Assembly: GCA_963753815.1 (NCBI GenBank)
Contig: CAVWDU010000004.1
Location: 372,001 to 436,000 of the forward strand
DNA: 64,000 bases
Origin: CAVWDU01 sp963753815
Lineage (GTDB): Bacteria; Pseudomonadota; Gammaproteobacteria; Pseudomonadales; Halieaceae
Reading direction: 5' to 3'
The position numbers and the translations under genes were made by a program. Each line of letters begins with the position of its first letter. The stretch's first letter is position 1. The notes under the pieces are model-generated. The model was not told where the DNA came from. It did no database searches and saw only the letters and a list, made by a program, of their open reading frames with translations. Shown here in pieces: positions 1 through 8,954 of the stretch.

Positions 1-1092
1 CCATTGGGTGTTGCTGGCCTGATCATCCCGTGGAATTTCCCGATCAACCTCAGCTTCTCCCAGCTCGCTGCGGCTTTCGCCGCCGGTAACCGGGCGATGG
101 TGAAGATGTCCGAGAACTCCGTTGCGTTGACCCGATTGCTGATGGAGCTCTCCGGTCGTTACTTCCCGCAGGAGAAACTCGAGTTCTTCGAGGAAACCGG
201 GGGCGTCGGGATCGAGTTCTCACAGATTCCGTTTGACCTGCTGGTCTTCACCGGGTCTGGCCAGACCGGGCGTTCGGTAATGGCCTCGGCGGCCAAAAAC
301 CTGACGCCGGTGATTCTCGAACTCGGTGGCAAGGCGCCGGCGGTGATCGATCCCGCCTACGACCTTGAGAAAGCGGTGGGCCGGATCATGTTCGTCAAGC
401 AGTTCAATGCCGGGCAGATCTGCACCAACGTCGACTACGTTTTCGTGCATGAGTCCCAGCGCGAAGCCTTCATCGACCATGCGAAAGCCTACGTCGCCGA
501 ACACTGCCCGGACATCGAGAGCGAGGACTACACGTCAGTCATTGACGATCGCTCATTCCAGCGACTGGAGGCCACGCTGCAGGACGCCATCGACAAGGGA
601 GCGACGATTGTCAATCTCAGTCCGAACCAGGGCCCCAACCCGGCCTCCCGCAAGTTTCCGCTGCACCTGGTGCTGGATACCAAAGCCGACATGATCATCC
701 GCAACCGCGAGACATTCGGCCCGCTGCTGATGGTTCTGACCTACAAGGACGCGGAAGAGGTGGTCGACTACGTCAACGCCCACGACCGGCCGCTCGCGCT
801 GTATCCCTTCACCGACGACAAAAAGCTCTCGGACATGTACATCGAGCGCGTAATGTCCGGCGGTGTCACGGTGAACGACGCCCTGTTCCACGTGGCGCAG
901 CACGATATCCCGTTCGGCGGAGTGGGCCCCAGCGGAATGGGTCACTACCACGGCTACGAGGGCTTCACCAGTTTCTCCAAGCTGCGACCGGTCTATTACC
1001 AGCCTGGCTTCAGCGCAATGAAGTACCTGCGGCCACCCTACGGCGATTTTGTCAACAAGGCCTATAACTTCATGCTGAAGATGAAGGGCTGA
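1..1092 (+). CDS. Coniferyl-aldehyde-type aldehyde dehydrogenase, 5'-truncated by window edge
   Basis: C-terminal 363 residues of an NAD(P)-dependent aldehyde dehydrogenase; the frame is open from base 1, so the N-terminus lies outside the window. It would oxidise an aldehyde to the carboxylate in the cytoplasm. Visible motifs, numbered from the first residue seen, are the PWNFP cofactor loop (10-14), FTGSGQTGR (83-91), ELGGK with the general-base Glu at 107, and GQICTNVDY with the catalytic Cys at 141. The GQIC-x-x-x-DY form and the short length are typical of the coniferyl aldehyde dehydrogenase (CalB) branch rather than of betaine or succinate-semialdehyde enzymes. The gene converges on acnA, with a hairpin between them. 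The true substrate cannot be told from the sequence. Confidence 0.9.
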   Translation, partial: PLGVAGLIIPWNFPINLSFSQLAAAFAAGNRAMVKMSENSVALTRLLMELSGRYFPQEKLEFFEETGGVGIEFSQIPFDLLVFTGSGQTGRSVMASAAKNLTPVILELGGKAPAVIDPAYDLEKAVGRIMFVKQFNAGQICTNVDYVFVHESQREAFIDHAKAYVAEHCPDIESEDYTSVIDDRSFQRLEATLQDAIDKGATIVNLSPNQGPNPASRKFPLHLVLDTKADMIIRNRETFGPLLMVLTYKDAEEVVDYVNAHDRPLALYPFTDDKKLSDMYIERVMSGGVTVNDALFHVAQHDIPFGGVGPSGMGHYHGYEGFTSFSKLRPVYYQPGFSAMKYLRPPYGDFVNKAYNFMLKMKG

Positions 1093-1113
1093 GACGCGCT
1101 GTCTGACGCAGGG

Positions 1114-1130
1114 GCCGCCGTTCAGGCGGC
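1114..1130. terminator. Hairpin between convergent ALDH and acnA genes
   Basis: Perfect 6-bp stem GCCGCC/GGCGGC with a 5-nt loop, followed by TTCTT on the + strand. It lies 22 bases after the dehydrogenase stop and spans the acnA stop codon (1122-1124). A weak intrinsic terminator for the dehydrogenase is the simplest reading; the short T tract keeps confidence moderate. Confidence 0.4.
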
Positions 1131-3800
1131 TTCTTCGACGATGCGGTTGAGTACGTAGGTCAGCACCCCTCCGGCGCGGTAGTACTCGACCTCCACCGCG
1201 GTATCAAGCCGCGATTGCAGGGTTATCTCGCGGCTCTCTCCCGACGGGTAGTGCACGACCGCATTCAGTGCCTGTTTCGGGGTGAGGGTTCCGTCCAGCC
1301 CCAGAATGTCGAAGGTCTCGTCGCCGGTCAGCGCCAGGGTGTCCCGGTTCTCTCCGGGCATGAACTGCAGCGGCAGCACGCCCATGCCCACCAGGTTGGA
1401 GCGGTGGATGCGTTCAAAACTCTCCACGATCACCGCCGCCACGCCCAGGAGGAGGGTGCCCTTCGCGGCCCAGTCCCGGCTCGAGCCTGTTCCGTACTCC
1501 TTCCCCGCGACGACAACGGTCTGGCGTCCTTCGCGCTGGTAAGCCATCGCCGCGTCATAGATGAACATCGGTTCGGTGTCACCCTGCAGCCGCGTATAGC
1601 CACCCTCTACCCCCGGAATCATTTCATTGCGGATGCGGATGTTGCCAAACGTCCCGCGCATCATGACCTCGTGATTGCCGCGCCGGGAGCCGTAGGAGTT
1701 GAAGTCTTTCTCGGCAACGCCGGCCGCCCGGAGAAAATCGGCGGCCGGGCTGTCGCCGGGGATCGCACCCGCCGGCGAGATATGATCGGTGGTCACCGAG
1801 TCGCCGAGTTTGGCCAGAATGGGAGCACCCAGGATGTCGGATTGGTTGCCCTGGTACTGCGGGGAGAAGAACGGCGGCAGCTGGATGTAGCTCGAGTCGG
1901 CGGAGAATGCATAGGTGGCGTCATCGCTGGTGGCAATGGACTGCCAGCTTTCGTCTCCCTCGAAGACCGAGGCGTATTCGCCGGTGAACATCGCCCTGTC
2001 GATCGTCTGCATCAGCCTGGCTATCTCTTCATTTCCCGGCCAGATGTCCCTCAGGTAGACCGGCTTTCCCTGTGGGTCATGGCCCAGAGGCTCAGTGGAG
2101 AGATCGATCCGGGTGGTGCCGGCCAGTGCGTAGGCGACAACCAGTGGCGGCGACGCCAGCCAGTTGGCCTTCACCAACGGGTGGATACGGCCCTCGAAAT
2201 TGCGATTGCCGGACAACACCGAGCAGGCTACCAGCTGGTTGTCCTCAATGGCTGCAGCCACATTCACAGGCAATGGCCCCGAGTTGCCGATGCAGGTAGT
2301 GCACCCGTAGCCCACGAGATTGAAACCCAGTGCGTCGAGCGAGTCCTGGAGACCTGCTTTTTCGAGGTATTCCGTAACAACTCGTGAACCGGGCGCCAGG
2401 GAGGATTTCACCCAGGGCTTGCGCTGCAGTCCGCGCGCCAGGGCCTTTTTGGCCAACAGCCCGGCGCCAATCATGACGGCGGGGTTGGAGGTGTTGGTAC
2501 ACGAGGTAATCGCGGCGATGACGACGTCGCCATGGTGCATGGCCTGGTCGCTGCCCTCGAGCGCGAATCCCTGGTCCAGGCTAGCGGCCTTGCCATCGAG
2601 TTCGATGAATTGGTCTATCGCAGATTTCAGCTCTCGCACTGGCACCCTGTCCTGCGGCCGTTTGGGGCCGGCGAGGTTGGGCTCAACGGACGACATGTCG
2701 AGATTCAGGCAGGCTGAAAAATCCGGACGCTGGTAGTGTTCATCGCGCCACATACCCTGCGCCTTGCAGTAGGCTTCGACCAGCGCGAGGGTGGATTCAT
2801 CGCGGCCACTGAGGCGGAGGTAGTGCAGGGTCTGGCTGTCGATCGGGAAAAAGCCGCAGGTCGCTCCGTACTCCGGAGCCATATTGGCAATGGTGGCCCT
2901 GTCAGCCAGCGGCAGGTGGTCCAGTCCGTCGCCAAAAAACTCCACCAGTTTGCCGACCACACCGTGCTCGCGCAGCATTTGCACCACCCGCAGCACCAGG
3001 TCGGTGGCGGTGATACCGTCGCGGAGGTGACCGGTGAGTTCGAACCCCACGACATCGGGAATCAGCATCGGGATGGGCTGCCCCAGCATCGCCGCCTCGG
3101 CCTCGATACCGCCGACGCCCCAGCCCAGCACGCCCAGGCCGTTGATCATGGTGGTGTGGCTATCGGTGCCCACCAGCGTGTCGGGGTAGGCGGTCATGGT
3201 ATCTCCGTCCACATCGTGCCAGACAGCGCGGGCGAGGTATTCCAGGTTGACCTGGTGGCAGATACCGGTGCCGGGAGGCACCACGCGGAAGTTGTTGAAC
3301 GCCCCCTGGCCCCACTTAAGAAACTGGTAGCGCTCCCGGTTGCGCTCCATTTCGATCGCCACGTTCTGCGCAAAGGCCTGCCCCGTGGCAAAACTGTCGA
3401 TGCTCACCGAGTGATCGATCACCAGATCGACAGGGGACAGGGGGTTGATCTTCTGCGGGTCGACGCCGCGCTCGGCCAGCGCAGCCCGCATGGCGGAGAG
3501 GTCCACGACCGCGGGGACCCCGGTAAAGTCCTGCATCAGGACCCGAGCCGGGTGGTAGGCGATTTCCTGGTCGCTGCCGCGGCCGGCGCTGGCGGCCAGT
3601 GCCTCGATGTCGTCGCGGCTGCACACCAGGCCGTCTTCGTGCCGCAACAGGTTTTCCAAGAGGATTTTGCTGCTCACCGGCAGTCGCGCGACCCCGGGCC
3701 TGGCGGCGAGCTCACCGCCATTCACTGCAAAATAGCGGTAGCGTTGTCCGCCGACGTCGAGAACGGATTCGGTGTCAAAGCTGTTAATTGCTGCTGGCAT
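1122..3800 (-). CDS. acnA: Aconitate hydratase A
   Basis: A 892-residue cytoplasmic aconitase that interconverts citrate and isocitrate in the TCA and glyoxylate cycles; the AcnA/IRP type can also act as an RNA-binding regulator when it loses its cluster. The three [4Fe-4S] ligands are Cys434 (ITSCTNTSNP) and Cys500/Cys503 (GYGCTTCIGNSGPL). GTDSHTTMINGLG near 211 and the swivelling-domain motif KEYGTGSSRDWAAKG are also present. Length matches the family. The start at 3800 is chosen over an upstream ATG at 3890 because a GGAGG Shine-Dalgarno precedes it and homology begins there (PAAINSFDTES). It is divergent from the gene at 4146 and apparently monocistronic. Confidence 0.97.
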   Translation of the reverse strand: MPAAINSFDTESVLDVGGQRYRYFAVNGGELAARPGVARLPVSSKILLENLLRHEDGLVCSRDDIEALAASAGRGSDQEIAYHPARVLMQDFTGVPAVVDLSAMRAALAERGVDPQKINPLSPVDLVIDHSVSIDSFATGQAFAQNVAIEMERNRERYQFLKWGQGAFNNFRVVPPGTGICHQVNLEYLARAVWHDVDGDTMTAYPDTLVGTDSHTTMINGLGVLGWGVGGIEAEAAMLGQPIPMLIPDVVGFELTGHLRDGITATDLVLRVVQMLREHGVVGKLVEFFGDGLDHLPLADRATIANMAPEYGATCGFFPIDSQTLHYLRLSGRDESTLALVEAYCKAQGMWRDEHYQRPDFSACLNLDMSSVEPNLAGPKRPQDRVPVRELKSAIDQFIELDGKAASLDQGFALEGSDQAMHHGDVVIAAITSCTNTSNPAVMIGAGLLAKKALARGLQRKPWVKSSLAPGSRVVTEYLEKAGLQDSLDALGFNLVGYGCTTCIGNSGPLPVNVAAAIEDNQLVACSVLSGNRNFEGRIHPLVKANWLASPPLVVAYALAGTTRIDLSTEPLGHDPQGKPVYLRDIWPGNEEIARLMQTIDRAMFTGEYASVFEGDESWQSIATSDDATYAFSADSSYIQLPPFFSPQYQGNQSDILGAPILAKLGDSVTTDHISPAGAIPGDSPAADFLRAAGVAEKDFNSYGSRRGNHEVMMRGTFGNIRIRNEMIPGVEGGYTRLQGDTEPMFIYDAAMAYQREGRQTVVVAGKEYGTGSSRDWAAKGTLLLGVAAVIVESFERIHRSNLVGMGVLPLQFMPGENRDTLALTGDETFDILGLDGTLTPKQALNAVVHYPSGESREITLQSRLDTAVEVEYYRAGGVLTYVLNRIVEEAA

Positions 3801-4145
3801 GAACAATCCTCCACTGGAGCACGGGCTGATTAGAGAGGTGATAGTGGACCCCCAAGTCTGGCACACTTGGCGACGGGAAAACAGGCACACGGCCTGTGGC
3901 TATTCGCCCACAGCCCCGTTTCCGGCGTCGCCCATCCCGCCGTTGCCCGACGGTCGCAGGCGCTATGCACACGATTGCGGTGTCCACGCTTGCGAGGCCG
4001 TTATCCGCGCGTCCAGTTCGGTGGATTTGTGCCGCAGCACACTGTGATACGCTGTGTTTGCCGCGATGCGGATCAGTGGTTTTAGCGAGTGGCGGGCCGG
4101 TGATCTGCTGCCGCTTACGTTGAGATGAGGAAGGGACATCAATCG
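3801..4145. other. Divergent intergenic region, no gene seen
   Basis: This 345-bp region separates acnA (minus) from the TonB_C-domain gene (plus) and must hold both promoters. Short frames here lack homology-like composition and a ribosome-binding site. I see no tRNA fold, riboswitch or strong sigma-70 hexamer pair. AGGAAGGG at 4128-4135 is the ribosome-binding site of the downstream gene. Confidence 0.5.
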
Positions 4146-5174
4146 ATGTGCAAGAAATTTATCTGTCGCCCTTTGAGCGCGCTCATCGTGATCGCGCTGC
4201 TCCAACCGGGCGCCAGCGCCGCCGATTCAGGTTTCGAAGATGCGGTACTGCTTGAGAACGCGCCGCTGGATTATCCCACGGCCGAGTACGAGTCCGGCAG
4301 GGAAGGCTGGACACTGCTCAGTTACGTGGTCAACCGTGAGGGTGCTGCCGTGGACGCGCTGGTGGAAGACTCCAGCGGCTCCGCGGCGTTTGACCAGGCC
4401 GCACTGGCCGCGGTGGCGCAGCTGCGGTATTCCCCGGCGCGTCTGTCCGGTGAGCCCGTCGAACGCTGCTTCAGCCGGCAAAAAATCACCTTTCAGAAAC
4501 CGCCGAATCGGTACAGCGTCGCCCGCAAGTTTGAGAATGACCTCGGCGACGTCAACAAGGCCACCCGCGCAGGGCGCTATGATGAGGCCGCCAACCTGCT
4601 GACGTCACTCGATGAGCGCTACCCGCGCAATCTCTATGAAGATGTGCGCTTCTGGCTGACCGGTGCGAATCTTGCGCAGGCCCGCGGGGATCTGCCGGGG
4701 GAGATTGGCCACCTGCGCAGGGCGGTAGCCTACGAGGGTGTCTACCTTCCCGACGCGCTCTATGCGGCCGCCCTTAAGCGTTTGTACAATGCGGAGATTC
4801 AATTTGGCCTGGTGGCCGAGTCCCTGGACACCAGTCAGCGACTGGCTGGGCTCCGCACAGAAGACAGGGACGTGGCGGTTTTGGTCGCCCACTCGGCGGA
4901 GCAGCGACGGCAACTGGATGAACTGGAATTCTTCTCCACACCGGTCAACCTGGTCGAGGGAGAGATCGCCCGTCACCGCCTGCTGCGCGCCCGCTTCTCA
5001 TTTCTGGTAGAGGCGGGCGGCCTGGAAGATTTTGAACTGCGCTGCCGGTCCCATCGCACACGGTTGGCCTTTAAAGCCGATACGGAGTGGTCGGTCCCTG
5101 CCGGCTGGGAGGATTGCGCGTTGTACTTTGACGGCGCTCCTGGCACGATGTTTTACGTCAACGAGTCGCGCTGA
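4146..5174 (+). CDS. Exported protein with TonB C-terminal-like domain and TPR-like tail
   Basis: A 342-residue protein with a signal peptide (residues 1-26, ending ASA-AD). Residues about 35-117 resemble the TonB C-terminal fold: a Y-P-x-x-E pattern, GWTLLSYVVNREGAAVDALVEDSSGS, then LRYSPARLSGEPVE. These are the hallmarks of stand-alone TonB_C proteins. The rest is helical and reads like TPR repeats (DEAANLLTSLDERYPRN). It lacks the N-terminal membrane anchor and Pro-rich spacer of a true TonB, so it is probably a periplasmic protein, not an energy transducer. The start at 4146 is preferred over ATG 4125 because of AGGAAGGG ten bases upstream and the cleaner signal peptide. It leads the 4146-7812 gene run. 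Confidence 0.7.
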   Translation: MCKKFICRPLSALIVIALLQPGASAADSGFEDAVLLENAPLDYPTAEYESGREGWTLLSYVVNREGAAVDALVEDSSGSAAFDQAALAAVAQLRYSPARLSGEPVERCFSRQKITFQKPPNRYSVARKFENDLGDVNKATRAGRYDEAANLLTSLDERYPRNLYEDVRFWLTGANLAQARGDLPGEIGHLRRAVAYEGVYLPDALYAAALKRLYNAEIQFGLVAESLDTSQRLAGLRTEDRDVAVLVAHSAEQRRQLDELEFFSTPVNLVEGEIARHRLLRARFSFLVEAGGLEDFELRCRSHRTRLAFKADTEWSVPAGWEDCALYFDGAPGTMFYVNESR

Positions 5175-5209
5175 GCGGCCGCGGGTGGGAGCGGGCAGGG
5201 CCGGCCACC

Positions 5210-7030
5210 ATGCGTCGCTACCTGCTCCTGGCCGTGCCGTGGTTGCTGGCGGTCATGGGTCTGTCCCGTTACGGCTGCGTAAACGGTCACCTTTGGCTCG
5301 TTGGGAGCGTGGCGCTGCTCATCGCGGCCCCTGTGCTGCTGGCGGCATTGTATACCAGTTCCGTGAAACTGGCGCATCGGGCCGGCCTCTTCAGCCGCCG
5401 TGGCCTGCTTCGGCGCCTCACCGTCAGTCGGTTGCTGGTCACCCTCTGGTGGACGCTGTGGTCGCTCGCTTTCGGCCTCCTGTCCGTGTTCTGGCTGAAC
5501 TCCATGAGCCGGTGGGAATCCCTGGCACTGCTGCTGAGTGCGGCGCTATTGCCGCTGATCTACCTGCGTGTGCTATCAATAGTGCAAGCCGAGGTTCGTC
5601 CGTTCTATGCCAGCGCGGCAGCCCTGGCTGCAAGTCGCTGGCTCTATGCGCTGATTCTGACCCCGGTTTTCCTCCTGCTACTGGGCTGGTTCGGTGAACC
5701 GGAGGCGCCCGGCCCATTGTCACCCCGGTTGGAGCACCTTGCGCAGTCGGTGATAGCCAGTGACCGCAGCCTGCTGGTTCAGGTCTCTGTGCGTGTGTTC
5801 GAGTACCTGCGGGCCGTGCAATCCTACCTTGTCAATGCGCCCGGGGCGGGGTCGCGGTTGCAGTGGATCGTGAGTGGCTTTTCCAGCTTTGCGCTCTTCT
5901 ACAATGCGGCCCTGCTGCTGTCCGGATTCCTGGTGCCGGGGGGTGAGCTCCGGCGGGTGTTCGCGCCCGTCACCCAGGACGACGAGCCTGGACGGCCCGC
6001 AACAGGCACGACCGTGCTGGTAGCGGCGCTGCTGACGATCGCCGTCCTGTTCCTTTACCTGCCGGGCCTGGCGAGTCTCGAGTATTCGCTGCAATACCGG
6101 GTCGCCACCCTCGACGTTGTCAGCGATGCACAGCGCATCAGCGTGCAGTACGCGGAACAGATCGATGGCCAGCTTTACCGCGTGGGAACGCTTGCCGAGA
6201 TCGAGTCGACCGCTGCTGCCCTGCTCACCGAACAGCGGGCGCTGCGCGCCAGCGTTCGGGAACACAGCCGCCATGCGTTTGCGCAGATGCGTCGAAACGT
6301 CGACGTCTATCTCGATCACTACTACAGCCTGCCCGCTGAATACCTGCGCATTGCCAGTGCCCTGGGTGGGAATGTGGAGGAACGGATTCGCGAAGAACTG
6401 ACTGCGACCCTGATGCAGGGTGATGCAGTCGCGCGATTCGATACGGTGGTCCGCGATGCATTGGAGGCCGTGGGCGGCCAGCAGCAGGGGTACTCTGATC
6501 GCATCGACGAAATCCTCGAGCGTCAGCGGCTCGAGGCCGGTGAGGAGGCAGTGGTGGTGACGGGCGAGGCCGATCTGCTGCCGCTGCTGAATCCCAGGCC
6601 TGATGCGGGACTCCTGTTCCTGGAACAGCGCATGGCGCTCTCGGGGGTTTCTGCAATCGGCGGGCTCATAGCCGCCAAGATCGTCTCCAAGGTGGCGGCG
6701 AAGGGCGCCATCAAGATGGCCGCGACCGGCATGAGCAAGATTGCCGCCACCAAGCTGGCCGCCGGGCCCGCCGGCGCTGCGCTGGGGGCGGCCGTCGGGT
6801 CGCTGGTCCCTGTGGCGGGCACGCTGGTGGGGTCGGCGATCGGTTTCACCCTGGGTGTCGCGCTGGGAGTTTCTGTGGATGCGCTGCTGCTCGAGCTCGA
6901 GGAACTGTATTCGCGCGCCGATTTCAGGGACCAGATTCTCGCCGCGATCGACGACCAGGAAGCGGCGTTCGACCTGCTCCTGGCAGACGGCAGGGCAATC
7001 GACGAACCCGATGGAGGGCAGGAACAGTGA
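5210..7030 (+). CDS. Multi-pass inner-membrane protein with glycine-zipper C-terminus, function unknown
   Basis: A 606-residue protein I do not recognise. The N-terminal half has about seven hydrophobic segments (roughly 1-20, 28-50, 75-100, 105-125, 145-162, 220-245, 265-290). A soluble, mostly helical charged region of about 200 residues follows. A Gly/Ala-rich stretch near 485-560 (AAGPAGAALGAAVGSLVPVAGTLVGSAIG) has the G-x-x-x-G spacing of glycine-zipper membrane segments. The C-terminus is acidic. It lies 35 bases after the TonB_C-domain gene and overlaps the next gene by 4 bases, so the three are probably co-transcribed and the last two translationally coupled. The location suggests a role in the cell envelope; nothing indicates an enzyme. 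Confidence 0.6.
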   Translation: MRRYLLLAVPWLLAVMGLSRYGCVNGHLWLVGSVALLIAAPVLLAALYTSSVKLAHRAGLFSRRGLLRRLTVSRLLVTLWWTLWSLAFGLLSVFWLNSMSRWESLALLLSAALLPLIYLRVLSIVQAEVRPFYASAAALAASRWLYALILTPVFLLLLGWFGEPEAPGPLSPRLEHLAQSVIASDRSLLVQVSVRVFEYLRAVQSYLVNAPGAGSRLQWIVSGFSSFALFYNAALLLSGFLVPGGELRRVFAPVTQDDEPGRPATGTTVLVAALLTIAVLFLYLPGLASLEYSLQYRVATLDVVSDAQRISVQYAEQIDGQLYRVGTLAEIESTAAALLTEQRALRASVREHSRHAFAQMRRNVDVYLDHYYSLPAEYLRIASALGGNVEERIREELTATLMQGDAVARFDTVVRDALEAVGGQQQGYSDRIDEILERQRLEAGEEAVVVTGEADLLPLLNPRPDAGLLFLEQRMALSGVSAIGGLIAAKIVSKVAAKGAIKMAATGMSKIAATKLAAGPAGAALGAAVGSLVPVAGTLVGSAIGFTLGVALGVSVDALLLELEELYSRADFRDQILAAIDDQEAAFDLLLADGRAIDEPDGGQEQ

Positions 7031-7812
7031 GCAGGTCAGGCAATTGGCGGCGCCGCGTGAGCCGGCTGGGCAACGGACTGGTCGCAGTCTTCGTTCTGCT
7101 TCTGGCGGGCTGTGTTGCGGTGCCTGGAGATGCCCCCGCAGACTATACGCCCCCGGCCCGGGATGGCGAAGGACTGACCCTTGCCCTGCTGGGAGCGACC
7201 GGCCTGGTCGGCGGCCACGTGCTGGACGAGGCACTGGCGCGCGGCTACGCAGTGAAGGTCCTGGCGCGCACGCCGTCGAAGCTCTCGCGCTATACAGGGC
7301 AGATTGAGATTGTCGCGGGTGATGCTCGCGACCCCGCGGTGCTCGGGCAATTGCTCCACGGGGCGGATGTCGTGATCAGCGCGATCGGGCCGGTGAAGAC
7401 TGACGGCGCGGCCGCGAAATCGCTGAGCACTACAGTTGCGGAGCACATGGTCCGGCTGATGCCCGAAGCGGGTGTCTCCCGATACATTGTCGTATCCGGC
7501 GGGGCGGTCGAGGTGTCGGGCGATCGGCGCGACCTGCTGGGCCGGGCGATCCGCGCCCTGGCACGGATCGCGTACCCTGCGACCGTTGTGGACAAGCAGA
7601 GCGAGTACGGCGTACTGGCGCAGAGTACGCTCGACTGGACGCTGGTGCGATGCCCGGTGATCGATGAGGAGCCTTATCGATCACCGGCATTGTTGCGCCT
7701 CGATACGCCTCCTGCGTTCCGGGTGCGGGTGGGTGAACTGTCCGCATTCCTGCTCGACCAGGCGGGCTCATCAGAGTATGTACAGCGGGCACCCTTCATC
7801 GGCAGTCGTTGA
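7027..7812 (+). CDS. NAD(P)-binding Rossmann protein with lipoprotein-type signal
   Basis: A 261-residue protein. Residues 40-260 form an NmrA/atypical short-chain-dehydrogenase fold with the dinucleotide motif LLGATGLVGGHV (near 53-64), VLARTPSKL, an acidic VAGDARD strand end, and VVSGGAVEV. Oddly, the N-terminus is basic, then hydrophobic, then LLAGC (near residue 29), a good lipobox, implying export and lipidation. A lipoprotein carrying a cytosolic-cofactor fold is unusual. The start is GTG at 7027, overlapping the previous stop (GTGA), with GGAGGG just upstream, so the lipobox is inside the most likely reading frame start. A later internal start that would delete the signal cannot be excluded. 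Confidence 0.7.
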   Translation: MSRSGNWRRRVSRLGNGLVAVFVLLLAGCVAVPGDAPADYTPPARDGEGLTLALLGATGLVGGHVLDEALARGYAVKVLARTPSKLSRYTGQIEIVAGDARDPAVLGQLLHGADVVISAIGPVKTDGAAAKSLSTTVAEHMVRLMPEAGVSRYIVVSGGAVEVSGDRRDLLGRAIRALARIAYPATVVDKQSEYGVLAQSTLDWTLVRCPVIDEEPYRSPALLRLDTPPAFRVRVGELSAFLLDQAGSSEYVQRAPFIGSR

Positions 7813-7853
7813 TGGGGCCGGCGCCTGCGTCTCCTAACAATGAGTGCGGATCA

Positions 7854-7881
7854 TTTACGGCGTCCTCTGGCGAGTTATACT
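7854..7881 (+). promoter_or_regulatory. Candidate sigma-70 promoter for the 7911 hydrolase gene
   Basis: TTTACG (7854-7859) and TATACT (7876-7881) are separated by 16 bp in the gap before the alpha/beta hydrolase gene. The predicted start point lies about 20 bases before its ATG. The TATACT hexamer is near consensus and the -35 is partial. Confidence 0.4.
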
Positions 7882-7910
7882 GTTTGACCTGTTATCACCG
7901 AGGCGTATCG

Positions 7911-8954
7911 ATGTCCAAGATGAGCGAAGACCCGCGGATAGATCCGCGTATCAAGGCAACGATGGATATGATGCCGGCGCCGCCGCTGCCGGATGTGGAT
8001 TCGCGGGAGGTGCTGCTGGAGGAGGCCAACACACCGGAGTCCATCGCCCAGCGTGAACAGCTCGAGGCATTGTTCGAGATGGTCGACAACGAGGATATCG
8101 CCCCGAGCACAGGGCTCGATGTCACCACCCGCGAGTTTGTCTCCAGCCCTGACCGCAATACCGTCAAAGTGCAGTTCATCCGCCCGCAAACCCTCGAGCC
8201 TGTGCCCTGTGTGTATTACATCCACGGCGGTGGCATGCAGTCGATGTCCTGCTTCAACGGTTTGTACCGGACGTGGGGCAGGGTAATCGCCGCCCAGGGC
8301 GTTGCCGTGGCGATGGTCGATTTTCGTAACTGCCTGACGCCCTCCTCGGCGCCGGAGGTGGCGCCGTTCCCCGCCGGCCTGAACGACTGCGTCTCCGGAA
8401 TCCGCTGGCTGGTGGGCGAAGCTGCCAATCTCAATATCGACCCGCAGCGCCTGATCATTGCCGGTGAGAGCGGGGGTGGCAACCTGACGCTGGCCACCGC
8501 CCTGCGACTGCTGCGCGACGGCGATATCGGCCTGATCAACGGCCTGTATGCGCTGTGCCCCTACATCGCGGGACACTGGCCCCAGGACCGTTACCCCTCG
8601 AGCATCGAGAACAACGGCCTGCTGCTGGACCTGCACAACAACCGCGGCGCCATGGCCTATGGCATAGCAGAGCTGGAAAACCGCAATCCGCTGGCCTGGC
8701 CTGGGTTTGCTGTCGAGGAGGATGTCAAGGGGCTGCCGCCCTGTGTCATCAGTGTCAACGAATGCGATCCGTTGCGCGACGAGGGCATCGCGTTCTACCG
8801 GCTGCTGCTGCGGGCGGAGGTTCCGGCCCGCTGCCGACAGGTCATGGGCACCATCCATGGCACGGAGATATTTGCGCTTGCCTGCCCTGATATCAGCCGC
8901 GAAACAGCGGCGAGCATTGCCCAGTTCTGTCGCGACTCACGTTCCCCCGGGTGA
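7911..8954 (+). CDS. HSL-family alpha/beta hydrolase (esterase/lipase)
   Basis: A 347-residue cytoplasmic carboxylic-ester hydrolase of the hormone-sensitive lipase (bacterial family IV) type. Oxyanion-hole motif HGGG is at 105-108, nucleophile elbow GESGGG has Ser187, the acid is in NECDPLRDEG, and the His is in GTIHGTE. No signal peptide is present. The start at 7911 (MSKMSEDPRID) is used because residues upstream of it are poor and a plausible promoter ends just before it. It is separated from the upstream operon by about 100 bp and its last 18 bases overlap the convergent gene at 8937. Substrate is not predictable beyond short-chain esters. Confidence 0.85.
   Translation: MSKMSEDPRIDPRIKATMDMMPAPPLPDVDSREVLLEEANTPESIAQREQLEALFEMVDNEDIAPSTGLDVTTREFVSSPDRNTVKVQFIRPQTLEPVPCVYYIHGGGMQSMSCFNGLYRTWGRVIAAQGVAVAMVDFRNCLTPSSAPEVAPFPAGLNDCVSGIRWLVGEAANLNIDPQRLIIAGESGGGNLTLATALRLLRDGDIGLINGLYALCPYIAGHWPQDRYPSSIENNGLLLDLHNNRGAMAYGIAELENRNPLAWPGFAVEEDVKGLPPCVISVNECDPLRDEGIAFYRLLLRAEVPARCRQVMGTIHGTEIFALACPDISRETAASIAQFCRDSRSPG

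Noticed and set aside
2736..3833. A 365-codon open frame opposite acnA
   Set aside because: It is the antisense shadow of a well-conserved gene in GC-rich DNA, with His/Val-rich nonsense composition and no family pattern.
5720..7234. A 504-codon minus-strand frame across the membrane-protein gene
   Set aside because: Shadow frame crossing a gene boundary, rich in Arg/Gln/His, no domain.
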